A stretch of 64,000 nucleotides of DNA, taken from positions 1,302,001 through 1,366,000 of the forward strand of contig NZ_CP092074.1 of NCBI RefSeq assembly GCF_024138715.1, given 5' to 3'. Source of the DNA: Emticicia sp. 21SJ11W-3. Its GTDB lineage: Bacteria > Bacteroidota > Bacteroidia > Cytophagales > Spirosomataceae. The notes below the pieces were generated by a model. That model was given only the letters and a program-made list of their open reading frames with translations, made no database searches and was not told where the DNA came from. Position 1 is the stretch's first letter, and each line of letters starts with the position of its first letter. Positions 25,702 through 34,575 of this stretch are shown piece by piece. A program made the position numbers and the translations under genes.

Positions 25702-28668
25702 ATGAAATATAATCTCTTGAAGTTTCCACTTATACTCTGTTGCTTTTTGTTCAGTGTATCTGTCTTTGCGCAGTTTCCGACAATTGACCCGCTCAGGCGC
25801 GCCGGTACCGGAAATAGTGGCTTTGGACAGCCACTTCCGGAGACTCCCAGAAAAGCCCGTGCAGCAGGTAATAAGTTGTTTGCCGAAAAACAGGATACCG
25901 TAAAAGTAATTATTCCTGACTCACTGAAGAGTAAAGATAACAGCCTTCAGTCAATCGTAAAATATACTGCCCAGGATTCAACAGTAATGGAGGTAGACGG
26001 CCGTACGGTGCATCTCTACGGCCAGGCCAAGGTTACCTATGGCGATATTGCTTTGGAGGCCGACTACATCAGGCTTGACTGGGGAAAGAACGAGATTTTT
26101 GCACACGGCTCGCCGGATACCACCAAAAAGGGAGAGAAAGTAAAAGGAAAGCCTGTTTTTACGCAGGCCGGGGACACCTATAATACAGATACCATCAGGT
26201 ATAACTTTAAGTCAAGGAAGGCCATTATCAAGAATATTGTTACCAGGCAGGGTGAAGGTTTTGTGCAGGGAGAGCGGGTAAAGAAAGACCCCGAAGATAA
26301 CCTGTACCTGGTACACGCCAAGTACACTACCTGTAACCTGAAAGAACCGCATTTTCATATTGCAGCCAGAAAAATCAAGCTTGTCAATAAAAAACAGATA
26401 ATATCGGGGCCATTTAATTTTGTTTTAAGTGGTGTACCGCTGCCACTGGGCCTGCCCTTTGGGTTTTTTCCTGTTCCCAAAAAGAAAGAAATAGGTACTT
26501 CTGGCATTATTATGGGGTCTTACGGAGAAGAACCCCGTAACCGTGGTTTTTATTTCCGCGACTTCGGTTATTATTTCGCCATCAGCGAGAACATCGGCGC
26601 TAAAGTACTCGCTCAGATATACTCCAAAGGCAGCTTTGGGGTAGGGGTTCAGTCTAGCTACTCCAAACGTTATAAATACTCCGGCAATTTAAGTTTTCAG
26701 TACAATTACAACAAACCCGTTGCTGAGGTAATAGATCCTAAAACTACGCAGTCAAGCGCCAAAGACTTTAGTCTTAACTGGTCGCATTCACCCGCCAACA
26801 AAAGGCCAGACAGGAGTTTCTCGTCATCGGTAAACCTGCGTAGCAATGGTTTTAACCGAAACAATGTTAATACAGCCGATGTAAGCAATTATCTGAGCAG
26901 CACCTCCAATTCATCGGTTCAGTATAACCGTACCTTTGCTCAAAAGTTTGTAACCAGTACCGGGCTTAATATTTCTCAGAACTTTACAACAGGGCAGGTA
27001 GATGCCAATCTGAATTACAGTTTGGGTTTAAATCAGTTTAACCCATTCATACCCGAAAAGAAAATGGTTGGCCGCTGGTTTGAGTCTTTCAGGGTAGGTT
27101 TTAATGTCAATGGTGGGTATCAGGCCACCAACACTAAAGTAAATAGCATTACCAGTTATTCAGAATACAAAATTGTTCGTCAGTTGCCAGATGGTTCTTA
27201 TGAATCAATAGAAGCGAAGCCGCTTACAAACGAAGAAATTCGGTTGAGAGATGCCAATCCGCTGACGCTGACTCCGGCGGAAAGAGAAAAACAAAAGGCT
27301 ATTCAGGAAAGGCTGAATAATGTAAGGAAGATAAACAGCCTGAATGCGTTTCAGGACATCCTTTCAGACGGGCAGTTTCGTACCACCTATTCTATTCCTA
27401 TTGTATTGCCTAACTTCAAAATTGCGCGATACATCAACTTTACCCCCAGTGTGTCATTAAGGGGCGATATTTTCACTCAATCGCTCCGCTATCAGTATAT
27501 CGAAAGTCAGAATGCCGTTAAAATAGATACCATTAAGGGCTTTTTTCCAACCTATCAGACCTCTGTATCGGGTAGCATAAATACCCGTGTTTATGGTACT
27601 TATCAGTTCAGGGGAAAAGGGCGCCTGCAGGCTATCAGACATACCCTGGCACCGTCAATCAGCGTAAATTATGCCCCTGATTTCACCAAGAATCTGTTTG
27701 ATTACATGGTTGTGCGCATCGATCAGGACACCGTCAATGGTGTTATAAACCGCACCCGCCTCAATAAACTTTTACCAAGATACCCTACACTTGGGGCATC
27801 AGCGGGGGCATCAGGTAGTATTGGTTTTTCTCTTACTAACCAGCTGGAAGCCAAAGTGAGGTCCAGGTCAGATACTGCTGCTAAAGCATTTGAAAAAATT
27901 TCATTGCTTGATAACCTCGGTATCAGCGGAAGTTACAACCTCCTGGCCATTGGCGACTCCATGAATCTTTCTAATATCAATATTTCAGCCAATACCAATT
28001 TACTTAAGAACCTGATAAATATTAATGTATCTGGCAGCCTTGACCCGTACTATTACAGGCAGGAGGCTACCAGCGCTTTGCAGCTTCAGAACCCCGCCGG
28101 GCGTATTACAAGGTTTTATAAGATTTCGCAGGCTGATAAGTTCAGTCTGAGCAATCTGGCTACCTTGCGCAATGCCAACGTGGCCATTGCCACAAGATTA
28201 TCGCCGGCAACTTTTGATAAATCAAAAGAGAAACCCAAAGAAATGAGGTCAACAGACCCGGCCATGGAGGCAATGAAGAAATTTGTGGCAACCAATCCTG
28301 AACTTTATGTTGACTTCTCTATACCCTGGACCCTCAGTGTCAGTTATAACCTGAACTACATAAAACAGGGGCTGGCGAATCCGCAAATTACCCAGGCTGT
28401 AACAGTGCAGGGTGATTTAAGTCTTACGCCCAAATGGAAAATTGGTTTCAACACCGGATGGGATTTTCAGTTCAAAGCCGCTACATTAACCAACATCAGC
28501 CTGCATCGTGAACTGCACTGCTGGGACATGAGTTTTAACTGGACACCCATAGCTGGTAATAATATCCGTTCAAGTAACTATTCTTTTGACCTGCGCGTGC
28601 GAAGCACGCTGCTGCAGGAATTGAAACTTAGCCGCCGCCGCCAGACTTACGGATTAGGAGGATTTTAA
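25702..28668 (+). CDS. lptD: LPS-assembly protein LptD, Bacteroidota type
   Basis: This is the outer-membrane LPS translocon, 988 aa, longer than the E. coli protein, as is usual in Bacteroidota. It has a signal peptide (1-23, ending VFAQ). An OstA/LptA-like jellyroll (about 80-240) contains MEVDGRTVHLYGQAKVTYGD and ALEADYIRLDWGKNEIFA, followed by repeated beta strands with AYYFRDFGYYFAI-like segments. The rest is a large beta-barrel with many alternating hydrophobic strands. It inserts LPS into the outer leaflet. It is followed after 18 bases by the GlcNAc-kinase-like gene. No LptE-like gene is recognised nearby. Confidence 0.88.
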   Translation: MKYNLLKFPLILCCFLFSVSVFAQFPTIDPLRRAGTGNSGFGQPLPETPRKARAAGNKLFAEKQDTVKVIIPDSLKSKDNSLQSIVKYTAQDSTVMEVDGRTVHLYGQAKVTYGDIALEADYIRLDWGKNEIFAHGSPDTTKKGEKVKGKPVFTQAGDTYNTDTIRYNFKSRKAIIKNIVTRQGEGFVQGERVKKDPEDNLYLVHAKYTTCNLKEPHFHIAARKIKLVNKKQIISGPFNFVLSGVPLPLGLPFGFFPVPKKKEIGTSGIIMGSYGEEPRNRGFYFRDFGYYFAISENIGAKVLAQIYSKGSFGVGVQSSYSKRYKYSGNLSFQYNYNKPVAEVIDPKTTQSSAKDFSLNWSHSPANKRPDRSFSSSVNLRSNGFNRNNVNTADVSNYLSSTSNSSVQYNRTFAQKFVTSTGLNISQNFTTGQVDANLNYSLGLNQFNPFIPEKKMVGRWFESFRVGFNVNGGYQATNTKVNSITSYSEYKIVRQLPDGSYESIEAKPLTNEEIRLRDANPLTLTPAEREKQKAIQERLNNVRKINSLNAFQDILSDGQFRTTYSIPIVLPNFKIARYINFTPSVSLRGDIFTQSLRYQYIESQNAVKIDTIKGFFPTYQTSVSGSINTRVYGTYQFRGKGRLQAIRHTLAPSISVNYAPDFTKNLFDYMVVRIDQDTVNGVINRTRLNKLLPRYPTLGASAGASGSIGFSLTNQLEAKVRSRSDTAAKAFEKISLLDNLGISGSYNLLAIGDSMNLSNINISANTNLLKNLININVSGSLDPYYYRQEATSALQLQNPAGRITRFYKISQADKFSLSNLATLRNANVAIATRLSPATFDKSKEKPKEMRSTDPAMEAMKKFVATNPELYVDFSIPWTLSVSYNLNYIKQGLANPQITQAVTVQGDLSLTPKWKIGFNTGWDFQFKAATLTNISLHRELHCWDMSFNWTPIAGNNIRSSNYSFDLRVRSTLLQELKLSRRRQTYGLGGF

Positions 28669-28686
28669 CCTTTCAAAAGATAATAA

Positions 28687-29541
28687 ATGATACTCATTGC
28701 AGACAGTGGCTCAACCAAGACAGACTGGCGTATCTTAGATAAAGGCCAAGTAGTAGGGCAGGTGCGAACAGTTGGGTTTAATCCGTATTATCAAGACACC
28801 GCCACCATTGCTGCAGAGCTGAAAAGCGTCGTTTTACCACAAGTTTCAGGCAATATAACAGATATATACTATTACGGCACCGGAATAGCTAACGACGAAA
28901 AAGCCACCGTTGTGCGTTCGGCATTACAAGCGGTATTTACGACAGCCGGCCTTATTGAAGTTAATAGTGATGTGCTGGGTGCTGCCAGAGCCGCCTGCGG
29001 ACACAGCCCCGGTATAGCCTGTATTCTGGGGACGGGTTCAAATTCCTGCTATTTTGACGGAGAGAAAATAGATTTTCAGGTACCGCCGCTGGGTTTCTGG
29101 CTGGGCGATGAAGGCAGTGGAGGCCACCTGGGTAAGTTATTGATGCTAGCGTATCTGCACAAAGAAATGCCGGCAGATATCAGACAATTGTTTGAGGCGC
29201 AATATGGCGTAACAGACCGGCTTCAGGTGTTAGAGAATGCCTATCATCAACCTTTTCCTAACCGTTATTTTGCGGCTTTTGGTAAATTTCTGCATGATAA
29301 CATCCGCCATCAGTTTTGTGATAATCTTGTAAGGGTGTCTTTTAGTGCTTTTTTTGAAAAGTACATATTAAAATACCCGATGTGCCATGAGGCAGAACTC
29401 AATTTTGTAGGCTCGGTGGCCTTTTATTATGAGCAGCTATTACGTAAAGAAGCCCTGAAACTGAAATTACAGATAGGAAAAATACTGATGGCCCCAATAG
29501 ACGGATTGGTGACGTTTCATACTACTAAACTTTTAAGCTGA
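28687..29541 (+). CDS. BadF/BadG-type ATPase, N-acetylglucosamine kinase-like
   Basis: This is a 284-aa cytoplasmic ASKHA-fold kinase. The phosphate-1 motif is ILIADSGSTKTDWRI at the N-terminus. A second phosphate motif (CILGTGSNSCYFDG) and GFWLGDEGSGGHLGKLL follow. Members phosphorylate N-acetylglucosamine or glucosamine, often for cell-wall recycling. Its stop codon overlaps the start of the carotenoid gene by one base (29541), so the two are translationally coupled. The substrate is inferred from the family. Confidence 0.85.
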   Translation: MILIADSGSTKTDWRILDKGQVVGQVRTVGFNPYYQDTATIAAELKSVVLPQVSGNITDIYYYGTGIANDEKATVVRSALQAVFTTAGLIEVNSDVLGAARAACGHSPGIACILGTGSNSCYFDGEKIDFQVPPLGFWLGDEGSGGHLGKLLMLAYLHKEMPADIRQLFEAQYGVTDRLQVLENAYHQPFPNRYFAAFGKFLHDNIRHQFCDNLVRVSFSAFFEKYILKYPMCHEAELNFVGSVAFYYEQLLRKEALKLKLQIGKILMAPIDGLVTFHTTKLLS

Positions 29542-30167
29542 TGAGGAATCCGAGGCCATACCTGCTTTTGCTTGCCTCTATGTATCTGGCAGGCCTAATT
29601 GGGTTAAATATCCCACAGACAACCGAGCTTTTTCAGGCGCTTACACCATTTAATCTGGTGGTGTCGTTGGTTATACTTCTGGGTTTTAACCAGCAATTCA
29701 ATCGCCCGTTTTATATTTTTGCAGTAATTACTTTTCTTACCGGCTATTTTATTGAGGTAGCAGGTGTGCATACAGGCATCATTTTCGGTCATTACCAATA
29801 TGAAACCACACTCGGCTTCAAGATTATTGATGTTCCGCCATTGATAGGCGCCAACTGGCTGCTTTTAATTTATTGTATAGGTAGCTCAATTAGTCGTTTA
29901 TCTGTGCCTTTTATTGTAAAGGTTAGTTTAGGGGCATTGTCAATGACGCTACTTGATGTACTGATAGAGCCAGTAGCAATCCGTTTAAATATGTGGTCAT
30001 GGGACTCTCTTCAGCCGCCTTTACAGAATTACATAGCGTGGTTTATTGTTTCTGCTTTTTTATTCGCTTTGTTTTTCAGCCTTAAATTCAGAAAAGATAA
30101 TCCGATAGCCCTCTGGCTGCTCATTTTTCAGATATGTTTTTTCGGCATTCAAAATATAATTAGCTAA
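29541..30167 (+). CDS. Carotenoid biosynthesis protein (CruF-like membrane protein)
   Basis: This 208-aa polytopic membrane protein has about six helices and matches the CruF / DUF422 carotenoid hydratase family: FLTGYFIEVAGVHTGIIFGHYQYE, IDVPPLIGANWLLLIYC, SMTLLDVLIEPVAIRLNMWSWD and PPLQNYIAWFIVSAF. The conserved Glu, His, Asp and Trp positions of that family are present. Such enzymes hydrate the end of lycopene-type carotenoids, consistent with the pigmented habit of many Cytophagales. No other carotenoid genes lie in this window, and the coupling to a sugar kinase looks incidental. Confidence 0.85.
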   Translation: MRNPRPYLLLLASMYLAGLIGLNIPQTTELFQALTPFNLVVSLVILLGFNQQFNRPFYIFAVITFLTGYFIEVAGVHTGIIFGHYQYETTLGFKIIDVPPLIGANWLLLIYCIGSSISRLSVPFIVKVSLGALSMTLLDVLIEPVAIRLNMWSWDSLQPPLQNYIAWFIVSAFLFALFFSLKFRKDNPIALWLLIFQICFFGIQNIIS

Positions 30168-30178
30168 CTCCCTTACTT

Positions 30179-31006
30179 ATGACTATCGACGCGCATCAAC
30201 ATTTCTGGCATTACAATGCAAAATACTATGCCTGGATTGACGAATCTATGAAAGCTATTCAGCGTGATTTCCTGCCTGCTGATTTAGAACCCCTGCTAAA
30301 CAAAAATGGAATAGATGGCTGCGTACTGGTGCAGGTGAATCAGTCTGAACAGGAGAATATTGATTTTTTGAAATTTGCTGATTTATACTCTTTTATTAAA
30401 GGCGTGGTAGGTTGGATTGACTTACGGGCTGATAATCTGGCAGAAAGGCTGAAGTATTTCAGCCAGTTTCAGAAATTGAAAGGTTTCAGGCATATTGTGC
30501 AGGGAGAACCCGTCGGATTCATGCAGCAGGAATCGTTTATTGATGGTGTGAAAAAGTTAGTTCCTTTTGGCTATACTTACGACATTCTCATTTATCCGAA
30601 ACAACTGAAAGATGCGTTGCATATTGTAAGAGAATGCCCCGACAATAAATTTGTAATTGACCACATTGCCAAGCCCGACATTAAGAACAAGGAAGTATCG
30701 CGGTGGTCAAACTACATGAAAGAGATAGCCCGGCATGAGCAGGTTTACTGTAAAGTATCTGGTATGGTAACTGAGGCCGACTGGTATAACTGGAAGAAAG
30801 AAGACTTCTATATTTATCTGGATACGGTACTCGATTGCTTTGGTACAAATCGCCTCATGTATGGGTCAGACTGGCCGGTTTGTCTGGTTGCAGGTGCGTA
30901 TGAAGACCAGCTTTCTATTGTGCAGTCATATTTTGAAAAACTAACCCAGACAGAAAAGGATAAAATTTTTGGTGAAAACGCAGTTCGTTTTTATGGTCTT
31001 CAATAA
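30179..31006 (+). CDS. Amidohydrolase family 2 (L-fuconolactonase-like)
   Basis: This 275-aa cytoplasmic TIM-barrel hydrolase has IDAHQHFWHYN (metal HxH) at the N-terminus, FVIDHIAKPDI (metal His) in the middle and LMYGSDWPVCLVAG (metal Asp) near the C-terminus. Hydrolysis of a sugar lactone (fuconolactonase, rhamnonolactonase) or a related carboxylic ester fits the family. It follows the carotenoid gene by 11 bases, so it closes this plus-strand operon, but no fucose or rhamnose pathway genes are visible nearby. Confidence 0.85.
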   Translation: MTIDAHQHFWHYNAKYYAWIDESMKAIQRDFLPADLEPLLNKNGIDGCVLVQVNQSEQENIDFLKFADLYSFIKGVVGWIDLRADNLAERLKYFSQFQKLKGFRHIVQGEPVGFMQQESFIDGVKKLVPFGYTYDILIYPKQLKDALHIVRECPDNKFVIDHIAKPDIKNKEVSRWSNYMKEIARHEQVYCKVSGMVTEADWYNWKKEDFYIYLDTVLDCFGTNRLMYGSDWPVCLVAGAYEDQLSIVQSYFEKLTQTEKDKIFGENAVRFYGLQ

Positions 31007-31101
31007 AAAATGCTCGGTGTCCCGGTCGCCTGCCAAAAGACTTTTGTAGTTTTGGCTTTACCAAAAGAATTGCTTTTTTAACGGCAAATGAATATACCCC
31101 G

Positions 31102-31848
31102 ATGAAGATTTCAATAGTAACTGCGGCATTTAACTCTGCTGCAACCATTAAAGATACCATAGATAGTGTGCTGGCGCAGGATTACCCTGATATTGAGCAT
31201 TTGATAGTTGATGGGGCATCGAGCGATGGTACTGTTGATATTTTAAAGTCGTATGGAGATAAAATCAGATGGGTTTCTGAGAAAGACAAAGGCATTTATG
31301 ATGCCATGAACAAAGGCGTAAAGATGGCCACCGGTGAAGCCATCGGAATTGTTGGTTCTGATGATTTTTATCCTGACAGCCACGTGATATCAAAGGTAGC
31401 AAAGGCGTTTCAGGAATCTAAGGCAGATGCAGTTTATGGAGACCTTCACTACGTAAACAACAAAGATGTAACGAAAATTGAGAGAAACTGGGTCTCTGGC
31501 GAGTATAACAAAATCAGATTTCTCAATGGCTGGATGCCGCCGCATACTGCATTTTTTCTCAAGAAAAAGATTTATGATGCGTATGGCCTGTATAATCTGG
31601 ATTTGCAGAGTGCCGCCGACTACGAGTTGATGTTGAGGATGTTATACAAGTATAATGTATCGGCCTGTTACATTCCAGAGGTTTTAATGAAAATGCGTAT
31701 TGGTGGCAACAGCAACAGCTCTTTCAGAAAACGCCTTGCCGCCAACCGGGAAGACCGTTTGGCATGGACCATAAACGGCCTTGAGCCGCGCTGGTATACC
31801 CTATATGCCAAGCCTTTATCTAAGCTATTACAATGGGTGGTAAAGTAA
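31102..31848 (+). CDS. Glycosyltransferase family 2
   Basis: This is a 248-aa inverting glycosyltransferase with a GT-A fold. It has the N-terminal nucleotide-sugar motif SIVTAAFNSAATIKDTIDSVLAQDYP, IEHLIVDGASSDGT, the DxD-like IGIVGSDDFYPDS (about 85-97) for metal binding, and the acceptor motif SAADYELMLRML. No membrane segment is present apart from a mildly hydrophobic C-terminus. It probably adds a sugar to a surface glycan or lipid carrier. Its start is 95 bases past the previous gene, with a TAGTTTTG (31047-31054) that could be a -7 element, and it has its own terminator. Confidence 0.88.
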   Translation: MKISIVTAAFNSAATIKDTIDSVLAQDYPDIEHLIVDGASSDGTVDILKSYGDKIRWVSEKDKGIYDAMNKGVKMATGEAIGIVGSDDFYPDSHVISKVAKAFQESKADAVYGDLHYVNNKDVTKIERNWVSGEYNKIRFLNGWMPPHTAFFLKKKIYDAYGLYNLDLQSAADYELMLRMLYKYNVSACYIPEVLMKMRIGGNSNSSFRKRLAANREDRLAWTINGLEPRWYTLYAKPLSKLLQWVVK

Positions 31849-31881
31849 CAGTATTCTCTATCGAACCAATATCTGTTCTGT

Positions 31882-31927
31882 AAACTGATTCAGCCCGAGA
31901 ATCTTAGTACCCTTGCTGAATCAGTTT
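31882..31927. terminator. Bidirectional intrinsic terminator
   Basis: A perfect 13-bp stem (AAACTGATTCAGC / GCTGAATCAGTTT) with a 20-base loop ends in a T-run. It is placed between the convergent glycosyltransferase and GreA-like genes. Confidence 0.85.
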
Positions 31928-31970
31928 TTCAAAACATCAGGTATCAATGTTATAATGTTAGGCTGCCGGC

Positions 31971-32414
31971 TTATTCAATACTGATAATCTGCTCGGTTTT
32001 GCCTCTGAACGTAAACGTTTCTCCAATTTGTTTTCTCATAATTGCCTGCCCTATAGGCGATTGCGGAGAAATAACCATTATGCTTTTGCCATTTACATTT
32101 ATAGCGCCCGTGCCGATAGCCACATAAAAGGTACCCATTGAAGTTTCTGTGAGAGCTCCGGAATTGACAGCAGTGTGTGTAACATCCGGGTTGATTTTAT
32201 CCAGCAACTGTCTTTCCTGACGGGCCTGCTCAAACATGCGTCCATTCATTTCACGGTCCAGCTGGCCCATGGCTCGAGCTGTTTCGTATTTATCACCTGC
32301 CGAGCTTTTACTTTCTTCGTTTGCCGAATTTTTGGCCGCCTCCATGGCTTCCCAGGAGGTATTCATTCTTTTTTCAACCAGTTCTTTTACCTTTTCTAAA
32401 ATTGCTTCTTTCAT
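31971..32414 (-). CDS. GreA/GreB-like transcription elongation factor
   Basis: This 147-aa protein has an N-terminal charged coiled-coil hairpin (KVKELVEKRMNTSWEAMEAAKNSANEES... to QERQLLDK) and a C-terminal GreA/B domain (TFYVAIGTGAINVNGKSIMVISPQSPIGQAIMRKQIGETFTFRGK). It is shorter than canonical GreA (about 158 aa). The hairpin-tip acidic pair of GreA is replaced by SAGDKYETARAM, resembling Bacteroidota-specific Gre-like proteins. It may bind RNA polymerase without cleavage stimulation. It is immediately downstream (3 bases) of the ThiF/rhodanese gene and cotranscribed with it. Confidence 0.8.
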   Translation of the reverse strand: MKEAILEKVKELVEKRMNTSWEAMEAAKNSANEESKSSAGDKYETARAMGQLDREMNGRMFEQARQERQLLDKINPDVTHTAVNSGALTETSMGTFYVAIGTGAINVNGKSIMVISPQSPIGQAIMRKQIGETFTFRGKTEQIISIE

Positions 32415-32417
32415 TCT

Positions 32418-33524
32418 TTAGCTGCCGGGCGCTACAATGGCATTGATGCCTCCGGATAGGTTTATTAAATTGTTAAATCCGTATTTTTCTTTTAGTAAAC
32501 TGATGGCTTTTCTGCTTCTGATACCACTCTGGCAGTGTATAACCACCGTTTGGTCTAGTCTTATTTTGTCCAGGTGCTTTTCCAGCTCCGATAAAGGCAT
32601 TAGTTCGCCGTTGATATTAAACCTGTCATACTCATGTTTTTCACGTACATCTATCAACTGAAACAGGGGCTCATCAGCACAGGATTCAGTCAACCGCATA
32701 TATGCTTCATAACTTATCTCATCCAAAGGTTCTGATGTATCAGCTGGTACACCACAAAATGCTTCATAATCTATCAGTTTGTTTATTGCGGGTGTGCCGG
32801 GTATTTTCGGAATCCTCACCATCCTGCTTTGCATACTCAGGGTATCCATTATCAGTAATTTACCTGCCAGTGGCTCGCCGATACCTGTAATGGCCTTTAT
32901 AGCTTCAAGCGCTTGTATAGACCCAATAATACCCGGTAATACGCCTAAAACACCAGCTTCGGCGCAGTTAGGAGCCTGTTCAGGTGGGGGAGGAGACGGG
33001 AACAGGTCTCTGTAAGTAGCCGATTCATTATAATTAAACAGTGCTACGTGCCCTTCAAAGCGATTGATGGCACCGTAAACATAAGGTTTATTAAGCATTA
33101 CACAGGCATCATTGACCAGGTATCTTGTCTGAAAATTATCAGTACCATCTACCACAATATCATAATTGCTTATTATTTCAAGTGCATTTTCGGCCATAAG
33201 GCGGGTATGGTAGCCGATGAAATTAACAAGAGGATTAAGCATCTTTAACCTTTTAGTTGCCTCCTGCAGTTTGGGTTCCCCCACGGTGTCTGTAGTATAC
33301 ATAATCTGCCTTTGAAGGTTGCTAAGTGCTACGGTGTCGTCTTCAACTATACCAATGGTGCCTGTACCGGCGGCTGCCAGATACAAAAGTACCGGGCAGC
33401 CTAAGCCGCCGCATCCTACTACAAGCACACGGGCTTCTTTCAGTTTTTGCTGGCCGCTCAGGCCTAGTTCCGGCAAAATAATCTGCCTGTCGTATCGCCT
33501 TATTTCTTCAGAGGTTAGAGCCAT
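32418..33524 (-). CDS. ThiF/MoeB-type adenylyltransferase fused to rhodanese
   Basis: This 368-aa cytoplasmic protein has two domains. The E1-like adenylyltransferase (about 1-250) has VVGCGGLGCPVLLYLAAAG, LSNLQRQIMYTTDTVG (the Arg finger region), DGTDNFQTRYLVNDAC and APNCAEAGVLGVLPGIIGS. The rhodanese domain (about 270-365) carries the active cysteine in VIHCQSGIRSRKAI. Together they would adenylate a ubiquitin-like sulfur carrier (MoaD or ThiS) and supply persulfide sulfur, as MOCS3 does. The zinc-binding CxxC pairs of E. coli MoeB are not present: YRDLFP replaces YRCLFP, and only a single Cys appears in EAFCGV. No moa or thi genes adjoin it. Confidence 0.85.
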   Translation of the reverse strand: MALTSEEIRRYDRQIILPELGLSGQQKLKEARVLVVGCGGLGCPVLLYLAAAGTGTIGIVEDDTVALSNLQRQIMYTTDTVGEPKLQEATKRLKMLNPLVNFIGYHTRLMAENALEIISNYDIVVDGTDNFQTRYLVNDACVMLNKPYVYGAINRFEGHVALFNYNESATYRDLFPSPPPPEQAPNCAEAGVLGVLPGIIGSIQALEAIKAITGIGEPLAGKLLIMDTLSMQSRMVRIPKIPGTPAINKLIDYEAFCGVPADTSEPLDEISYEAYMRLTESCADEPLFQLIDVREKHEYDRFNINGELMPLSELEKHLDKIRLDQTVVIHCQSGIRSRKAISLLKEKYGFNNLINLSGGINAIVAPGS

Positions 33525-33655
33525 GTTAAAAAATCTTAAAAAAAACTGAAAACTTATATTTTGCAGAGTTTTTTTTTTCGAAATCTAATTTTTAAAGTAA
33601 AAGTACGTTTATTTGTTGTTCCTTAACAAATATTTCAAAAACAGTGTTTTTTAAA

Positions 33656-34405
33656 ATGAAGAAAATCATAGTTGCTCTCTCAGTTAGTATTTTTGCCACA
33701 CAATTGTCTTTTGCGCAAACCCCTAAAACCCCAGCTAAAAAACCGGCCACACCTACAGCCAGACCCGCCGCGGCACCTCCGGCAAAACCTGTGCAGGCCG
33801 AAGCAACAGTTATGCGCAATACCATTGATTCGCTAAGCTATGCAATCGGAATGAACATTGCCGCCAATCTTAAGCAACAAAATATTAAAGCCAATACAGC
33901 CATGCTTGCGCAAGCCATAGAAGATGTGCTCAACGGCACACCTACGGCCATTAACCCTAATGATGCCAACGCTTATATTCAGTCTTATTTTCAGAATCAG
34001 GCAATGAAAGAGGCAAGTGCCAATCTGAAAGCAGGAGAGGCATTTCTGGCCGCCAATAAAACAAGACCCGGTGTTGTAGAGTTACCTAGTGGTTTGCAGT
34101 ATCAGATTGTGAAGGAAGGAACAGGCGCCAAACCAACAGCCAACGATAAAGTAAAAGTACACTATAAAGGTATGCTGATTGATGGAACAACTTTTGATAG
34201 CTCTATAGACAGAGGCCAGCCTGCCGAGTTTGGTGTCGGGCAGGTAATTCCGGGCTGGGTAGAGGCTATTCAACTTATGTCGGTGGGTTCTAAATGGAAA
34301 TTGTTTATACCAGCCGAGCTGGCTTATGGTCAGCAGGGCCCTCCGAGTATCGGCCCGAATCAGGTTTTGGTGTTTGAGGTTGAGCTGCTTGATATCGTAA
34401 AATAA
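33656..34405 (+). CDS. FKBP-type peptidyl-prolyl isomerase (Mip/FkpA-like)
   Basis: This exported folding factor is about 249 aa. It has a signal peptide (MKKIIVALSVSIFATQLSFA) and a Pro/Ala/Lys-rich linker (TPKTPAKKPATPTARPAAAP). An FKBP_N dimerisation helix region (about 55-130; IDSLSYAIGMNIAANLKQQ) leads to a C-terminal FKBP domain (about 145-249; VHYKGMLIDGTTFDSSIDRG, VIPGWVEAIQLMSVGSKWKLFIP, LAYGQQGPPSIGPNQVLVFEVELL) with the conserved active-site aromatic and Asp residues. It helps fold periplasmic proteins. The ATG at 33656 is chosen over a GTG at 33644. Confidence 0.93.
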   Translation: MKKIIVALSVSIFATQLSFAQTPKTPAKKPATPTARPAAAPPAKPVQAEATVMRNTIDSLSYAIGMNIAANLKQQNIKANTAMLAQAIEDVLNGTPTAINPNDANAYIQSYFQNQAMKEASANLKAGEAFLAANKTRPGVVELPSGLQYQIVKEGTGAKPTANDKVKVHYKGMLIDGTTFDSSIDRGQPAEFGVGQVIPGWVEAIQLMSVGSKWKLFIPAELAYGQQGPPSIGPNQVLVFEVELLDIVK

Positions 34406-34418
34406 AGTGGTAGCAATT

Positions 34419-34433
34419 GTTCTGATTCAGAAC
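34419..34433. repeat. 15-bp perfect palindrome
   Basis: GTTCTGA-T-TCAGAAC begins 14 bases after the FKBP stop and lies 143 bases before the protease start. The one-base loop is too tight for a hairpin terminator, so a protein-binding site is more plausible. Confidence 0.45.
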
Positions 34434-34473
34434 GAATTTGCAACCTAATCTGGCAGATAGATGTTTTTCAGTT

Positions 34474-34500
34474 AAGCCGGCCTTTAGCGGTAGGCTTTTT
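34474..34500 (+). terminator. Probable terminator of the FKBP gene
   Basis: AAGCC ... GGCTT forms a short stem around a GC-rich loop, followed by a T-run. It is weaker than the other terminators in this window. Confidence 0.45.
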
Positions 34501-34575
34501 GTTTGGTATGATGTTAATTGGTAAATTGTTTAATTAAACTCTCCGTTTGGGGGTTGCTTTGTTATGTTAGAAATT

